A DNA stretch of 64,000 nucleotides. Origin: Bacteroidales bacterium M8. Its GTDB lineage: Bacteria > Bacteroidota > Bacteroidia > Bacteroidales > Muribaculaceae. A program made the position numbers and the translations under genes. Of the stretch, positions 16,443 to 24,901 are shown piece after piece; position 1 is the stretch's first letter, and each line of letters begins with the position of its first letter. The notes beneath the pieces are model-generated. The model had not been told where the DNA came from, made no database searches, and saw only the letters and a program-made list of their open reading frames with translations. Location of the stretch: the NCBI GenBank assembly GCA_001689495.1, contig LUJS01000017.1:148601-212600 (forward strand). The letters run 5' to 3'.

Positions 16443-19400
16443 TTAGAATGAGAAATTCAGACCGAACGAGTAGGTTGTGGGCGAGGGATAGCGGCCCGAG
16501 TCGAAACCATAGGTATGGCCTGACGAATCCTGAGTGTTGTAGCCCACCTCAGGATCATATCCCGAGTACTTGGTCCAAGTGTGGAGGTTCTGGATGTTGC
16601 AGTACAGGCGTACGTTCTCGAGACGCAGTGTGCGTATCCACTTCTTGGGGAAGGTATAGCCGAGCGAGATGTTCTTGAGTCGGATATACGAGCCGTCCTC
16701 GACATAGCGGTCAGAGATGCGGTCGTTGTCGTTCGGGTCGTTGAGACGGGCGGCGGGGACATCCGTTCCGGGGTTGGCCACGCGGATGTTGGTGATGTCG
16801 TCATGCCAGCTCTGGCCTGCGGGATATACCTTGTCGGGGTCTACGGGCACGAGGCGTGCGCGGTCGTTGACCTTGTCGAGCTGGTTGACCCATACGCTCT
16901 TCATGTCGGTGAGGCGCAGGGAGATGTAGTTCATGACGTCGTTGCCATAAGAGCCGTTGAGGAAGATGTTGAGGTCGAAGCCTTTCCAGCGGAAGGTGTT
17001 GTTCCAGCCGAAGGTGAAGTCGGGCATAGGGTTGCCGATAGAGGTCTTGTCATAGTCGTCGATCACGCCGTCGGGCACACCTTCGGGACCGGAGAGGTCC
17101 TTGTACTTGATGTCGCCCACCCATACGGTGTTGCTCTTGTTGAAGTTACCGTCTTGGGGGAATTTCTCGGTACGGGGAGAGTCGAGAATGTCCTGATAGT
17201 CCTGATAGATGCCGTCGGTCTTGAAGCCGTAGAAACTGTAGAGAGGACCACCAACCTCAGAGCGCGAAACGACGTCGCTGTACTGGCCATAGCCCACGAT
17301 GGCGGCGTTTGCGGTGTTCGAGAGGCTCTTCAGCTCATTCTTGTTAAACGAGATCTGCAGGTCGGTCTCCCACTCGAAGTCGCCCACGAAGGGAAGCACG
17401 CGGAGCTCGAACTCAAGACCCTTGTTCTCGATCTCGCCATAGTTGCCCATGGGAGCGTCGAGACGCGAGGAGCCGTTGGTGATGTCGCTGGATCCCATGT
17501 AGGTGGGGAGCTGGAGAGACATGAGCATGTCTTTTGAGGTCTTGATGTATGCGTCGGCCACGAAGTTGATGCGGTTGTTGAGGAAGTTGAGGTCGAGACC
17601 GAGGTTCCACTGCTCCTGAGTCTCCCACTTGATGCCGGTGTTGGCAATCTGCGCGGGACGATAGGAGTTGCCGAGACCCGATTCCATAACCTTCATGGGA
17701 GATCCCCACTTGTAGCCGCCGATGTTGGCGTTACCGGTCTGACCCCAGCCGAGACGGAGCTTACCGTTGTTGATGACGTGCTGGATGCCTGCGAAGAACT
17801 TCTCGTTGGAGAAGCGCCATGCGCCGGCCACCGAGTGGAAGCCTGCCCAACGGTTGTCGGGACCGAAGTTCGAAGAACCGTCATAGCGGAAGGTATAGGT
17901 GAGCAGGTAGCGGCCGTCCCAGTTAAGATTCTCGCGGGTGAAGAACGAAGCCATCGACGAAGAGCCGTAACCGGCACCGATCTTGAATGTGGTAGGCTCG
18001 CCGAGAGCGGGATTCTGGACATTGTCGAGGGGAAGCCCCTGTGCGAATACTGAAGTATAGTTGTAAGAGGACTCCCAGCACTCCTGACCGACCATGGCGG
18101 TGTATGAGAGCTTGTTCCACTCGCCGTTGTATGTCAGGTAGTTCTTTACCTGCCAGAACCACGAGGAGTTCTTCTGGTGGCGCGATTCGTTGTTGTCGCG
18201 TACCCAGTTTCCGAGGTCGACCTTGGGGTCGTATGTCTTGGCCATCGACGACGAGATGTCATAGCCGAGTTCGGAGTGCCATGTCAGGCCCTTGATGGGA
18301 GTGGCCTCGAGGAAGATGTTGCCCGTGAGCTTGGAACGCTGCAGGCGACGGTCCATGAGGAGGGCGAGAGCGATGGGGTTGGGGTTGGTATAACCCTCGC
18401 GCGATACAGAGCAATAGTTGCCGTCCACGTCATAGATGGGTATGTCGGGGAGAGAGGTAAGGGTATAGGTGATGACACCCTCGTCACCCTCGGCGCGCTG
18501 CAGTTTCTCGTGGGTGTTGGAGTATGTGGTGCTCATGCCGATCTTGAGCCAGCTCTTGAGCTGGGCGTCGAGGTTGGAGCGCACCGAGAAACGGCGGAAC
18601 TCGGAACCGATAAGTGTACCGTCCTGATCCATGAACGAGCCCGAGAGGAAGTACTGTACCTTCTCGGTACCGCCCTGAGCCGAAACGGTGTGCTGTTGCT
18701 GGAAGGCCGTACGGAAGGCGGCATCCTGCCAGTTGGTACCGACACCGAGAATAGAGGGATCGGTATACTGCGTGGAGGGGTTGGAGATATAGCCGTTGTC
18801 GACGAAGTCGTTGTAATACTCGGCATACTCGCGCAAGTTCATCATGTCGAGGCGCTTGCTCTGATGCTGCCAAGCCACCATGCCGTCGTATGTGAAGCGG
18901 GCCTCGCCGGCCTTACCACGCTTGGTGGTGATGAGCACGACGCCGTTGGCACCCTGCGCACCATAGATGGCGGTTGCGGATGCGTCCTTGAGCACCTCCA
19001 TCGAAACGATGTCAGAGGGGTTGATGGTCGAGAGGGGCGACACGGGAGAAGACTGACCGTTGCCCAGCTTGTCGCCGAGGCCGAGGCCTGCGCCGCTCTG
19101 CTCTGAAGACTGAACGATGACGCCGTCAATCACATAGAGAGGCTCGGCGTTTGCGTTGATGGTGGCCTGACCACGCACGCGGATTGACGATGCGGCACCG
19201 GGAGCACCCGAAGAGGCCATCGAAACGACACCTGTGGCGCGGCCCTGAAGAGCCTGATCCATGTTGGTGATGACCGATCCCTTGAGGGCGTCCTCGCTGA
19301 GCGATGCCGAAGCACCTGCAAGATCGCTCTTCTTCATCGTACCGTAGCCGACAACGACAACCTCGTCGAGCACCTCGGAGTCATCCTCGAGGGTGACTGT

Positions 19401-19685
19401 GATGTCGGTGCGGCCGTTGAGGGCCACTTCCTGAGATTTCATGCCCACGTAGGACACGAGGAGTGTGGCGTTGGGCGATTTCACCTTGATGGCGAAGTCT
19501 CCGTCAATACCTGTGGCGATGCCATTGGTAGTGTTGCCCTTCTCCTGGACTGTCGCGCCGATAAGCGGTTCGCCCGACTTATCCTGCACGATGCCTTTGA
19601 CAGAGGTCTGGGCTGCCATGCTCAGCGTGACGCAGAGCAGGAGAGCTGTCAGCAGACCTCGAAGGTCGTAGATTTTACTATTCAT
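16443..19685 (-). CDS. susC: SusC/RagA-family TonB-dependent outer-membrane transporter
   Basis: The 1080-residue protein has a signal peptide ending SMAAQ. A carboxypeptidase-D-like domain follows (TSVKGIVQDKSGEPLIGATV, about 27-105), then the SusC TonB-box region EVVVVGYGTMKKSDLAGA, a plug (about 120-235) and a large beta-barrel ending in GLNFSF with a terminal aromatic residue. It imports oligosaccharides with its SusD partner using TonB energy. There is no extra N-terminal secretin/sigma-regulator domain, so it is not an anti-sigma-signalling type. A -7 element 120 bp upstream suggests that it starts its own transcript. Confidence 0.95.
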   Translation of the reverse strand: MNSKIYDLRGLLTALLLCVTLSMAAQTSVKGIVQDKSGEPLIGATVQEKGNTTNGIATGIDGDFAIKVKSPNATLLVSYVGMKSQEVALNGRTDITVTLEDDSEVLDEVVVVGYGTMKKSDLAGASASLSEDALKGSVITNMDQALQGRATGVVSMASSGAPGAASSIRVRGQATINANAEPLYVIDGVIVQSSEQSGAGLGLGDKLGNGQSSPVSPLSTINPSDIVSMEVLKDASATAIYGAQGANGVVLITTKRGKAGEARFTYDGMVAWQHQSKRLDMMNLREYAEYYNDFVDNGYISNPSTQYTDPSILGVGTNWQDAAFRTAFQQQHTVSAQGGTEKVQYFLSGSFMDQDGTLIGSEFRRFSVRSNLDAQLKSWLKIGMSTTYSNTHEKLQRAEGDEGVITYTLTSLPDIPIYDVDGNYCSVSREGYTNPNPIALALLMDRRLQRSKLTGNIFLEATPIKGLTWHSELGYDISSSMAKTYDPKVDLGNWVRDNNESRHQKNSSWFWQVKNYLTYNGEWNKLSYTAMVGQECWESSYNYTSVFAQGLPLDNVQNPALGEPTTFKIGAGYGSSSMASFFTRENLNWDGRYLLTYTFRYDGSSNFGPDNRWAGFHSVAGAWRFSNEKFFAGIQHVINNGKLRLGWGQTGNANIGGYKWGSPMKVMESGLGNSYRPAQIANTGIKWETQEQWNLGLDLNFLNNRINFVADAYIKTSKDMLMSLQLPTYMGSSDITNGSSRLDAPMGNYGEIENKGLEFELRVLPFVGDFEWETDLQISFNKNELKSLSNTANAAIVGYGQYSDVVSRSEVGGPLYSFYGFKTDGIYQDYQDILDSPRTEKFPQDGNFNKSNTVWVGDIKYKDLSGPEGVPDGVIDDYDKTSIGNPMPDFTFGWNNTFRWKGFDLNIFLNGSYGNDVMNYISLRLTDMKSVWVNQLDKVNDRARLVPVDPDKVYPAGQSWHDDITNIRVANPGTDVPAARLNDPNDNDRISDRYVEDGSYIRLKNISLGYTFPKKWIRTLRLENVRLYCNIQNLHTWTKYSGYDPEVGYNTQDSSGHTYGFDSGRYPSPTTYSFGLNFSF

Positions 19686-19926
19686 ATTGCAGTTTTAAGG
19701 TAAAAAGATGATAATGTTCTAAAGTCTCGGATTTCTAATGGTTATTGTCTTTAAGGTGATAAGTAGTAATGGTTTTATGGTTTGTAATTTGAGATTGATT
19801 ACGGCAAAATTAGGGCAAAGCAAGGATATAAAATGGTACTTTATTATCCGTTTTTAACCAATTTTCAGGAAATGTCGGGAATGTATCAATTTATGTCAAA
19901 AAAAGCAATGCAAAAAAGTGGCCTTC
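19686..19926. other. Intergenic region upstream of susC
   Basis: This 241-bp AT-rich spacer lies between the GH5_7 stop and the susC start. It holds the susC -7 element, runs of T on the minus strand shortly after the GH5 stop, and a leader of more than 100 nt with no gene. Confidence 0.5.
19805..19812 (-). promoter_or_regulatory. Putative susC promoter (-7 element)
   Basis: Minus-strand TAATTTTG matches TAnnTTTG. A convincing -33 TTTG at the normal spacing is not visible, as expected for an activator-dependent promoter. Transcription from here would give a leader of about 110 nt before susC. Confidence 0.5.
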
Positions 19927-21258
19927 TTAGTGTTTTCCGGCTATCCGGCGGGTGGCCGAGGTGATGACGGAGATGGTGGTCGAGTCTGAGGCATAGACCG
20001 AGTTGAGGCCCTGAGCCTCCTGCGCGGGGTCGCCGGTATAGTCGTCGCCGGGCTGCCAAGTGCGGTGGGCGGGCTTGGCCAGACCTCCCCAGCCCCAGAA
20101 GTTGAGGCCCGAGATCTTGCCGCCGTCGGCCACGATGGAGAAGACGCGGTCGTAGTACTTGTCGCGGGCGGTGACGGGCGAGCCCTGTGCCACGGCCATG
20201 CCGTCGCGGGGATAGCCGAACTCCTCGAGCACGAGGGGCTTCATCTGCGCGCCGTTGTCGGTGAGCACGAAGTTGAGGGCGTCATAGTGGCGGTCGATGT
20301 AGTCCTGAGTCATGCGGCAGGCCACGTCGACACTGTCGGTGACGGTGCGGTCGGTGATCCAGCTCCAGTTGTAGGGCCATATATGTATGGTGGCATAGTC
20401 GACCTCGGGATAGGTGTGTATCTCGGTCCAGAGGTCGAGGTCCTCCTCGCAACCCTTGAGCCCCTCGCTGCCGATGGAGACGAGGTGGTTGGGGTCTATC
20501 TCCTTGATGAGACGCGAGGTGCGGTGTATCCAGTCGGCAAAGTCGCGCTTGCTCTCGTCTGAGAAGGCGCGTGGCTCGTTGGCTATCTGCCACGCCATGA
20601 TGGCGGGCGACTCGGCATAGGGCTTGCCCGTCAGCGAGCTGGTGCGGCCCACGATGTTGCGGATGTGATTGGCGGCAAGGGCCTTGGCCGAGTCGTTGCG
20701 GACGAACTTCGAGGCATATTCCATGTAGGCGGGATAGCCTGCGTCGGCGGGGTTGACGGCCTCCCCTGCCCCGGCCCACTCGAGATATGTCGAGAATCCG
20801 CCGCTCCACTCCCAAGCGTTGTTGAGATAGAACACGGCGCGCATGTCGCGCTGCTCGAGCTGGTCTATGAGATAGTCGAGGCCGGCGAGCAGGGTATCGT
20901 TATAGACGCCGGGGGCTGTCTGGAGCGTGGGCGAGATGTGGCTGGCGAGCCCTTCGGCACCGTCGCCGCCCACGAGGATGCGCAGGTTGTCCATGCCGAG
21001 GGCCTTGAGCGAGTCGAGCTCGCGGCCCAGACGCTCGCGGTCGCCTCCGCGCCCCTCGGACCCCAGAATGGCGCCATACCAGAAGTTGGTGCCGACATAG
21101 CGGTAGACCGAGTCGCCGAGATAGAATTTGCCGTCTCGCACGGTGACGAATCCGGGGTGCGGGTCGGGCTCGGCCTTCTGCTCGGTCTTGCCGGCACAGC
21201 CGCCGGCCATGCTGAGGGCGGCGACGGTGGCGGGGATGATAAGTGATCTGAGTTTCAT
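19927..21258 (-). CDS. GH5 (subfamily 7-like) endo-beta-1,4-mannanase lipoprotein
   Basis: The 443-residue protein has a lipoprotein signal ending AGGC (C21). The single catalytic domain carries MAWQIANEPR (E228, acid/base) and LVLEEFGYPRD (E346 most likely the nucleophile). VGTNFWYGAILGS and NLRILVGGDG near the N-terminus are characteristic of GH5_7 mannanases. It cleaves internal mannosyl-beta-1,4 links. The gene is five bases after the esterase gene and is the last of the AraC-headed group. The subfamily call rests on motif memory, so GH5 is firm and subfamily 7 probable. Confidence 0.88.
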   Translation of the reverse strand: MKLRSLIIPATVAALSMAGGCAGKTEQKAEPDPHPGFVTVRDGKFYLGDSVYRYVGTNFWYGAILGSEGRGGDRERLGRELDSLKALGMDNLRILVGGDGAEGLASHISPTLQTAPGVYNDTLLAGLDYLIDQLEQRDMRAVFYLNNAWEWSGGFSTYLEWAGAGEAVNPADAGYPAYMEYASKFVRNDSAKALAANHIRNIVGRTSSLTGKPYAESPAIMAWQIANEPRAFSDESKRDFADWIHRTSRLIKEIDPNHLVSIGSEGLKGCEEDLDLWTEIHTYPEVDYATIHIWPYNWSWITDRTVTDSVDVACRMTQDYIDRHYDALNFVLTDNGAQMKPLVLEEFGYPRDGMAVAQGSPVTARDKYYDRVFSIVADGGKISGLNFWGWGGLAKPAHRTWQPGDDYTGDPAQEAQGLNSVYASDSTTISVITSATRRIAGKH

Positions 21259-21263
21259 CGGTA

Positions 21264-22703
21264 TTATTTTACTGTTTCAATTTCCCAGTTGTCTGTGCGG
21301 AACGGCACCAGCGGCAGTCCGACCATGTCGTGGAGGGTGCCGGGCGAGAAGTTGCGGAAGCAATAGCGCACGGCCTTGATGTCGGCGACCTCGGGCGAGG
21401 TGACGGTGACGGTGTGGGCGTTCCAGTCTTCGGTGGCCTTGGCGGGGTGGAACACGCGGTCATCGCCGGCCACCTCAAAGCCCTCGAGGTCGAGGTTGGG
21501 GTTGAGTCCGCCATAGCGGTTCTCGAACGACAGGACTGCCTTGTCGCCCTGAAGGTCGACGCTCTTGTATCGGGGATAGCTCTCGGGCATGCCCTCGATG
21601 CCATACGTGCGTCCGGCGGCCATGAAGGCGAGGCGCTCGCCGATGGGCTGCTTGCGCGAGGCGTGGACATCCTCGAGCTCGCGGGGATAGATCAGGTCGG
21701 TGGTCGAGACTATGCCGCTGTTGGGGGTGATGCGGGCGGCCTCGTGCTGGGCCTCGCGGAAGTATGCGGCGGTGCATCCCGAGGGGTCGGAATAGCTCCA
21801 CGGCGGGAGCTCGACGAAGTAGAACGGGAGCGTGGGGTCGCCCCAGTCCTTGCGCCACCGCTCGACCATGTCGCGCTGGTGGGCGGGATACTCCTTGTGG
21901 CGGCCGACGTTGGACTCGCCCTGATTCCAGAGAAATCCCTTGACGGTATATCCGGCGATGGGATGGAGCATGGCGTTGTACATGACCCCTATCCTCGCCC
22001 ACGGATCGATGGTCGAGTCGGTCTCCTCGCGGGCCATGTCATAGCCGGGATAAGTGTCGAGGATGTCGCGGGGCATCCAGCCCTCGACCGAGGCTCCGCC
22101 ATAGGCGCAGTTGATTATGCCGACGGGGGTGCCGAGGATGTCGGAGAGCGATTGGGCGAAGAAGTATGCCAGAGCCGAGAACTCGGGGGCATTGGCGGGA
22201 GAGGATACCTTCCACGTTCCTACGGTGCGCTCTTCGGGCTTGTAGCTCGAGAGCTTGGGCACGTTGGCCATGCGTATGCCGGGATAGCGGCCCGAATATG
22301 CTATGGCCTGCCCCGCCCCCTCGATGGGCTGGATGCCGAATCCGCGCAGGGGCATCTCCATGTTGCTCTGGCCCGAGCAGAACCAGACCTCGCCGGTCAG
22401 GACGTTGTCGATGGTCTTGGTGTCCTTGCCGTCGGTGAATGTTATATTATAAGGTGTGAACGATGCCGCGGGGGTGTGCAGGGTGACGTCGAACCGACCT
22501 TTGGAGTCGGCCTTGGCGGTGACGGGAGTGCCGGACCACGAGGGGGTCACGGTGACGGTCCGGCCGGGATCGGTCCATCCCCACAGGCGGGCGTCGGCCT
22601 GCTGCTGCAGCACGGCATTCGAGCTGACGATGTCGGGCAGCTCGAGCGCCGGAGCGGATAGCGTGGCCAGAGTGGTGGCGAGTATCAGGAACGGTCTTCT
22701 CAT
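21264..22703 (-). CDS. SASA-type (sialate O-acetylesterase-like) carbohydrate esterase
   Basis: The 479-residue protein has a short signal peptide (about 1-20). It belongs to the SASA/SGNH esterase group: nucleophile S113 in CSGQSNMEMP, YGGASVEGW and WNQGESN blocks, and a DxxH-like DVHASRK near the end. These enzymes remove O-acetyl groups from sugars. Within a mannan locus the likely substrate is O-acetylated mannose of glucomannan rather than sialic acid; no sialidase or sialic-acid genes are nearby. The start overlaps the upstream GH5 stop by ATGA (22700-22703). Confidence 0.82.
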   Translation of the reverse strand: MRRPFLILATTLATLSAPALELPDIVSSNAVLQQQADARLWGWTDPGRTVTVTPSWSGTPVTAKADSKGRFDVTLHTPAASFTPYNITFTDGKDTKTIDNVLTGEVWFCSGQSNMEMPLRGFGIQPIEGAGQAIAYSGRYPGIRMANVPKLSSYKPEERTVGTWKVSSPANAPEFSALAYFFAQSLSDILGTPVGIINCAYGGASVEGWMPRDILDTYPGYDMAREETDSTIDPWARIGVMYNAMLHPIAGYTVKGFLWNQGESNVGRHKEYPAHQRDMVERWRKDWGDPTLPFYFVELPPWSYSDPSGCTAAYFREAQHEAARITPNSGIVSTTDLIYPRELEDVHASRKQPIGERLAFMAAGRTYGIEGMPESYPRYKSVDLQGDKAVLSFENRYGGLNPNLDLEGFEVAGDDRVFHPAKATEDWNAHTVTVTSPEVADIKAVRYCFRNFSPGTLHDMVGLPLVPFRTDNWEIETVK

Positions 22704-23728
22704 TTGTTGAACTTGGCGTTGCGGTCAGTGATGGTCTTTTGTGCCAGACGCGCCCACTCCTTGAAGTTGGCGTCGGTCCATTCCATGCCGTTGTCAGAGG
22801 CGTCGGGGGTGAGCATGGAGCATATCTCGTCCTTGTCGGCGATGTCCCACATCAGCATTGACAGCTTGTGGCGGTCGGCAAGGTCCACCCAAGCCTGCCA
22901 CGACTCGTAGTCGATGCCGTTGCCGTCGCCCGAGGCATCCATCGAGCCGCACTCGGAGATGAAGAGGGGCAGCCCGTCGGCGATGGCCTTTTCGGTCTTT
23001 TCGCGCAGGTAGTCCTTGTGGGTGCCGGCATAGAAGTGCACGGCATACATTATGTTCTTGCCGTCGATGGGGTCGGCGGCGGCCAGATCGACCTCCTGAT
23101 CCCAGCGGGGAGTGCCGACGATGACGAGCGACGAGGGTGCGTTCTCGCGAATCACGGGAATCACCTTGGCGGCATAGTCCTTGATCTCGCTCCACTGCAC
23201 GTCGAGGGGCTCGTTCCAGATCTCATATATGATGTGGGGGTCGTCGCCATATTTGGACGAGATGGTCGAGAAGAATTCGATGGCGTCGTCCATTGTGTTC
23301 TCGTGCGAATGCCAGTCGCAGATGACATACATGTCGTTGGCGATGGCGGCGTCGATGAGGGCGATGGCCGAGTTGACGGCATAGGCGGAGTCGGCCTGAT
23401 ATGAGCGCTCGCAGTCGCCCGAGGCGTGGGCGCCGATGGCGGCACGGGTGATGTTGGCGCCCCATTTCTCCTTGAGGGCCTTGACAGTGCCTTCGTTATA
23501 GAAACGGCCCCAGTTGGTGTGCCAGCCCATCGAGGGACCGGTGAGCACGACGGTATCGCCCTCGGCATCGACAAGAGCGGTGCCGTTGACGCTGAGCGGG
23601 CTCACGCCGCTGACGGCGACACTGTCGGCCTGCTGTGTGTCTGAGGCGGATTGTTTTTGCGAACAGGAAAAAAGACCCGGCAGCATTGACGCGGCCAGAC
23701 CGATGCATAGCAGAACTGATGATTTCAT
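22700..23728 (-). CDS. GH5 endoglucanase/mannanase lipoprotein
   Basis: The 342-residue protein has a lipoprotein signal ending LFSC (C22). The GH5 domain has IIYEIWNEPLD (E173, acid/base) and LPLFISECGSMDASGDG (E259, nucleophile). GPSMGWHTNWGRFY and YVICDWHSHE resemble GH5_2 cellulase-type enzymes. It may cut glucosyl links in glucomannan, giving products for the GH94 phosphorylase; a mannanase activity is the alternative. It overlaps the AraC regulator stop (23725-23728) and the esterase start (22700-22703), each by an ATGA. Confidence 0.85.
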   Translation of the reverse strand: MKSSVLLCIGLAASMLPGLFSCSQKQSASDTQQADSVAVSGVSPLSVNGTALVDAEGDTVVLTGPSMGWHTNWGRFYNEGTVKALKEKWGANITRAAIGAHASGDCERSYQADSAYAVNSAIALIDAAIANDMYVICDWHSHENTMDDAIEFFSTISSKYGDDPHIIYEIWNEPLDVQWSEIKDYAAKVIPVIRENAPSSLVIVGTPRWDQEVDLAAADPIDGKNIMYAVHFYAGTHKDYLREKTEKAIADGLPLFISECGSMDASGDGNGIDYESWQAWVDLADRHKLSMLMWDIADKDEICSMLTPDASDNGMEWTDANFKEWARLAQKTITDRNAKFNK

Positions 23729-24600
23729 ACAAGTGTTTTATGATGTTGATAGATGTCTCTGAAGACTTTGGGGCTGCTCCCCTTCTTCTTCTTGAAGATG
23801 CGGTTGAAGTTGGATATGTTGTTGAATCCGCACGAGTAGCATATCTCGGCCACGGACATGGTCGAGTCTACCAGCGCGCGGGTGGCGTGGCCGAGGCGAA
23901 TGTCGATGAGATAGTCGGAGATAGAGCGTCCGGTGCGCAGCTTGAAGAAGCGGCTGAAGGCTGTCGGGGTCATGCCCACGAGGTCGGCCAGATCGGCCAG
24001 ACGCACCTCCTCGCGATAGTGGGCGTCGATGTATTCCTGCACCTTGAGCACGCGGCGCGAGTCGACCGCGGGACGGTTGGACACGAACGACGACGACGAG
24101 AGACGGCGATAGTCGCCGCTCTCGGCCAGCTCGTGCAGCACGGCCAGCAGCTCGAGCATCCGGAAGAAACCCTTCTCGGTCTTGGTGAGTCGGTCGAGGC
24201 GGTTGAAGACCTTGAGTATGGCCTCGTTGCCGAAGACGAGCCCGTTGGCGCTGCGCTCGAGCATCTTGCGTATCGGGGCAAGCTGAGTCTTGCCGAGCAG
24301 CGACTCGCCGAAGAGGTCGTGAGAAAATTGTATCGTTATTTCGCGTATCTTGTCATTAGAGCAGTTGTGTTGCTCCCATCCGTGCTCTATGCCGTGGCCG
24401 ACAAGCACAAGATCATATCCATCGAGCTCCTCGACCGAATCGCCCACGACGCGGCGCGCCCCGTTACAGTTTGAGAGGAAGTTGAGTTCGTACTCCTCAT
24501 GACGGTGCACGGGATAAGTGAATCTATCCTTCAGCCTGTCTATGAGATAGAAGCAGTCCTTTTCGGACAACGGGGTGATCTCTGTGATGATCTTGTTCAT
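23725..24600 (-). CDS. AraC-family transcriptional regulator of the mannan locus
   Basis: The 291-residue protein has an N-terminal cupin-like sensor (YPVHRHEEYELNFLS, HGIEHGWEQ, about 25-90) and a C-terminal AraC double helix-turn-helix (about 190-285) with RLADLADLVGMTPTAFSRFFK and the signature EICYSCGFNNISNFNRIFKK. There is no membrane segment or periplasmic sensor, so it should sense a cytoplasmic sugar. It heads the gene group and is translationally coupled to the GH5 gene by an ATGA overlap. It is therefore likely to autoregulate and to activate the PUL. Confidence 0.9.
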   Translation of the reverse strand: MNKIITEITPLSEKDCFYLIDRLKDRFTYPVHRHEEYELNFLSNCNGARRVVGDSVEELDGYDLVLVGHGIEHGWEQHNCSNDKIREITIQFSHDLFGESLLGKTQLAPIRKMLERSANGLVFGNEAILKVFNRLDRLTKTEKGFFRMLELLAVLHELAESGDYRRLSSSSFVSNRPAVDSRRVLKVQEYIDAHYREEVRLADLADLVGMTPTAFSRFFKLRTGRSISDYLIDIRLGHATRALVDSTMSVAEICYSCGFNNISNFNRIFKKKKGSSPKVFRDIYQHHKTLV

Positions 24601-24901
24601 GGTATGTCGTGGTAATTACAAAAAGTTTTACTATCAATGCGGTCTGCAGAGTCACGCGCACGCGGGCGACCTGTGGCGGCAAAGGTAAACACTTATTTTG
24701 AAAAATAATGCAAAAAAAGCAAAGAAAAACAGCGCCTTGTCCACTTTTAGCATTCTTATGTTAAAATTGTATCATTCATATCCCCGATTTTTAACATTTC
24801 AATCCAATTTATGTCGGACCGATGGAATTATACACCCGATTATCAGGCAATATCCAACAGACCTTTGCGTTTGAGAAATATACAATACTCACATAACCTC
24901 A
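24601..24901. other. Divergent AT-rich intergenic region
   Basis: This 301-bp spacer lies between the divergent AraC and acyltransferase genes. It contains the AraC -7 element; no RNA gene or clear promoter toward the acyltransferase is recognised. Confidence 0.5.
24680..24714 (-). promoter_or_regulatory. Putative promoter of the AraC/GH5 operon
   Basis: Minus-strand TACCTTTG (24680-24687) fits TAnnTTTG, and TTTG (24711-24714) lies 23 bp upstream, slightly more than the usual 19-21. The leader to the AraC start would be about 75 nt. Confidence 0.5.
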
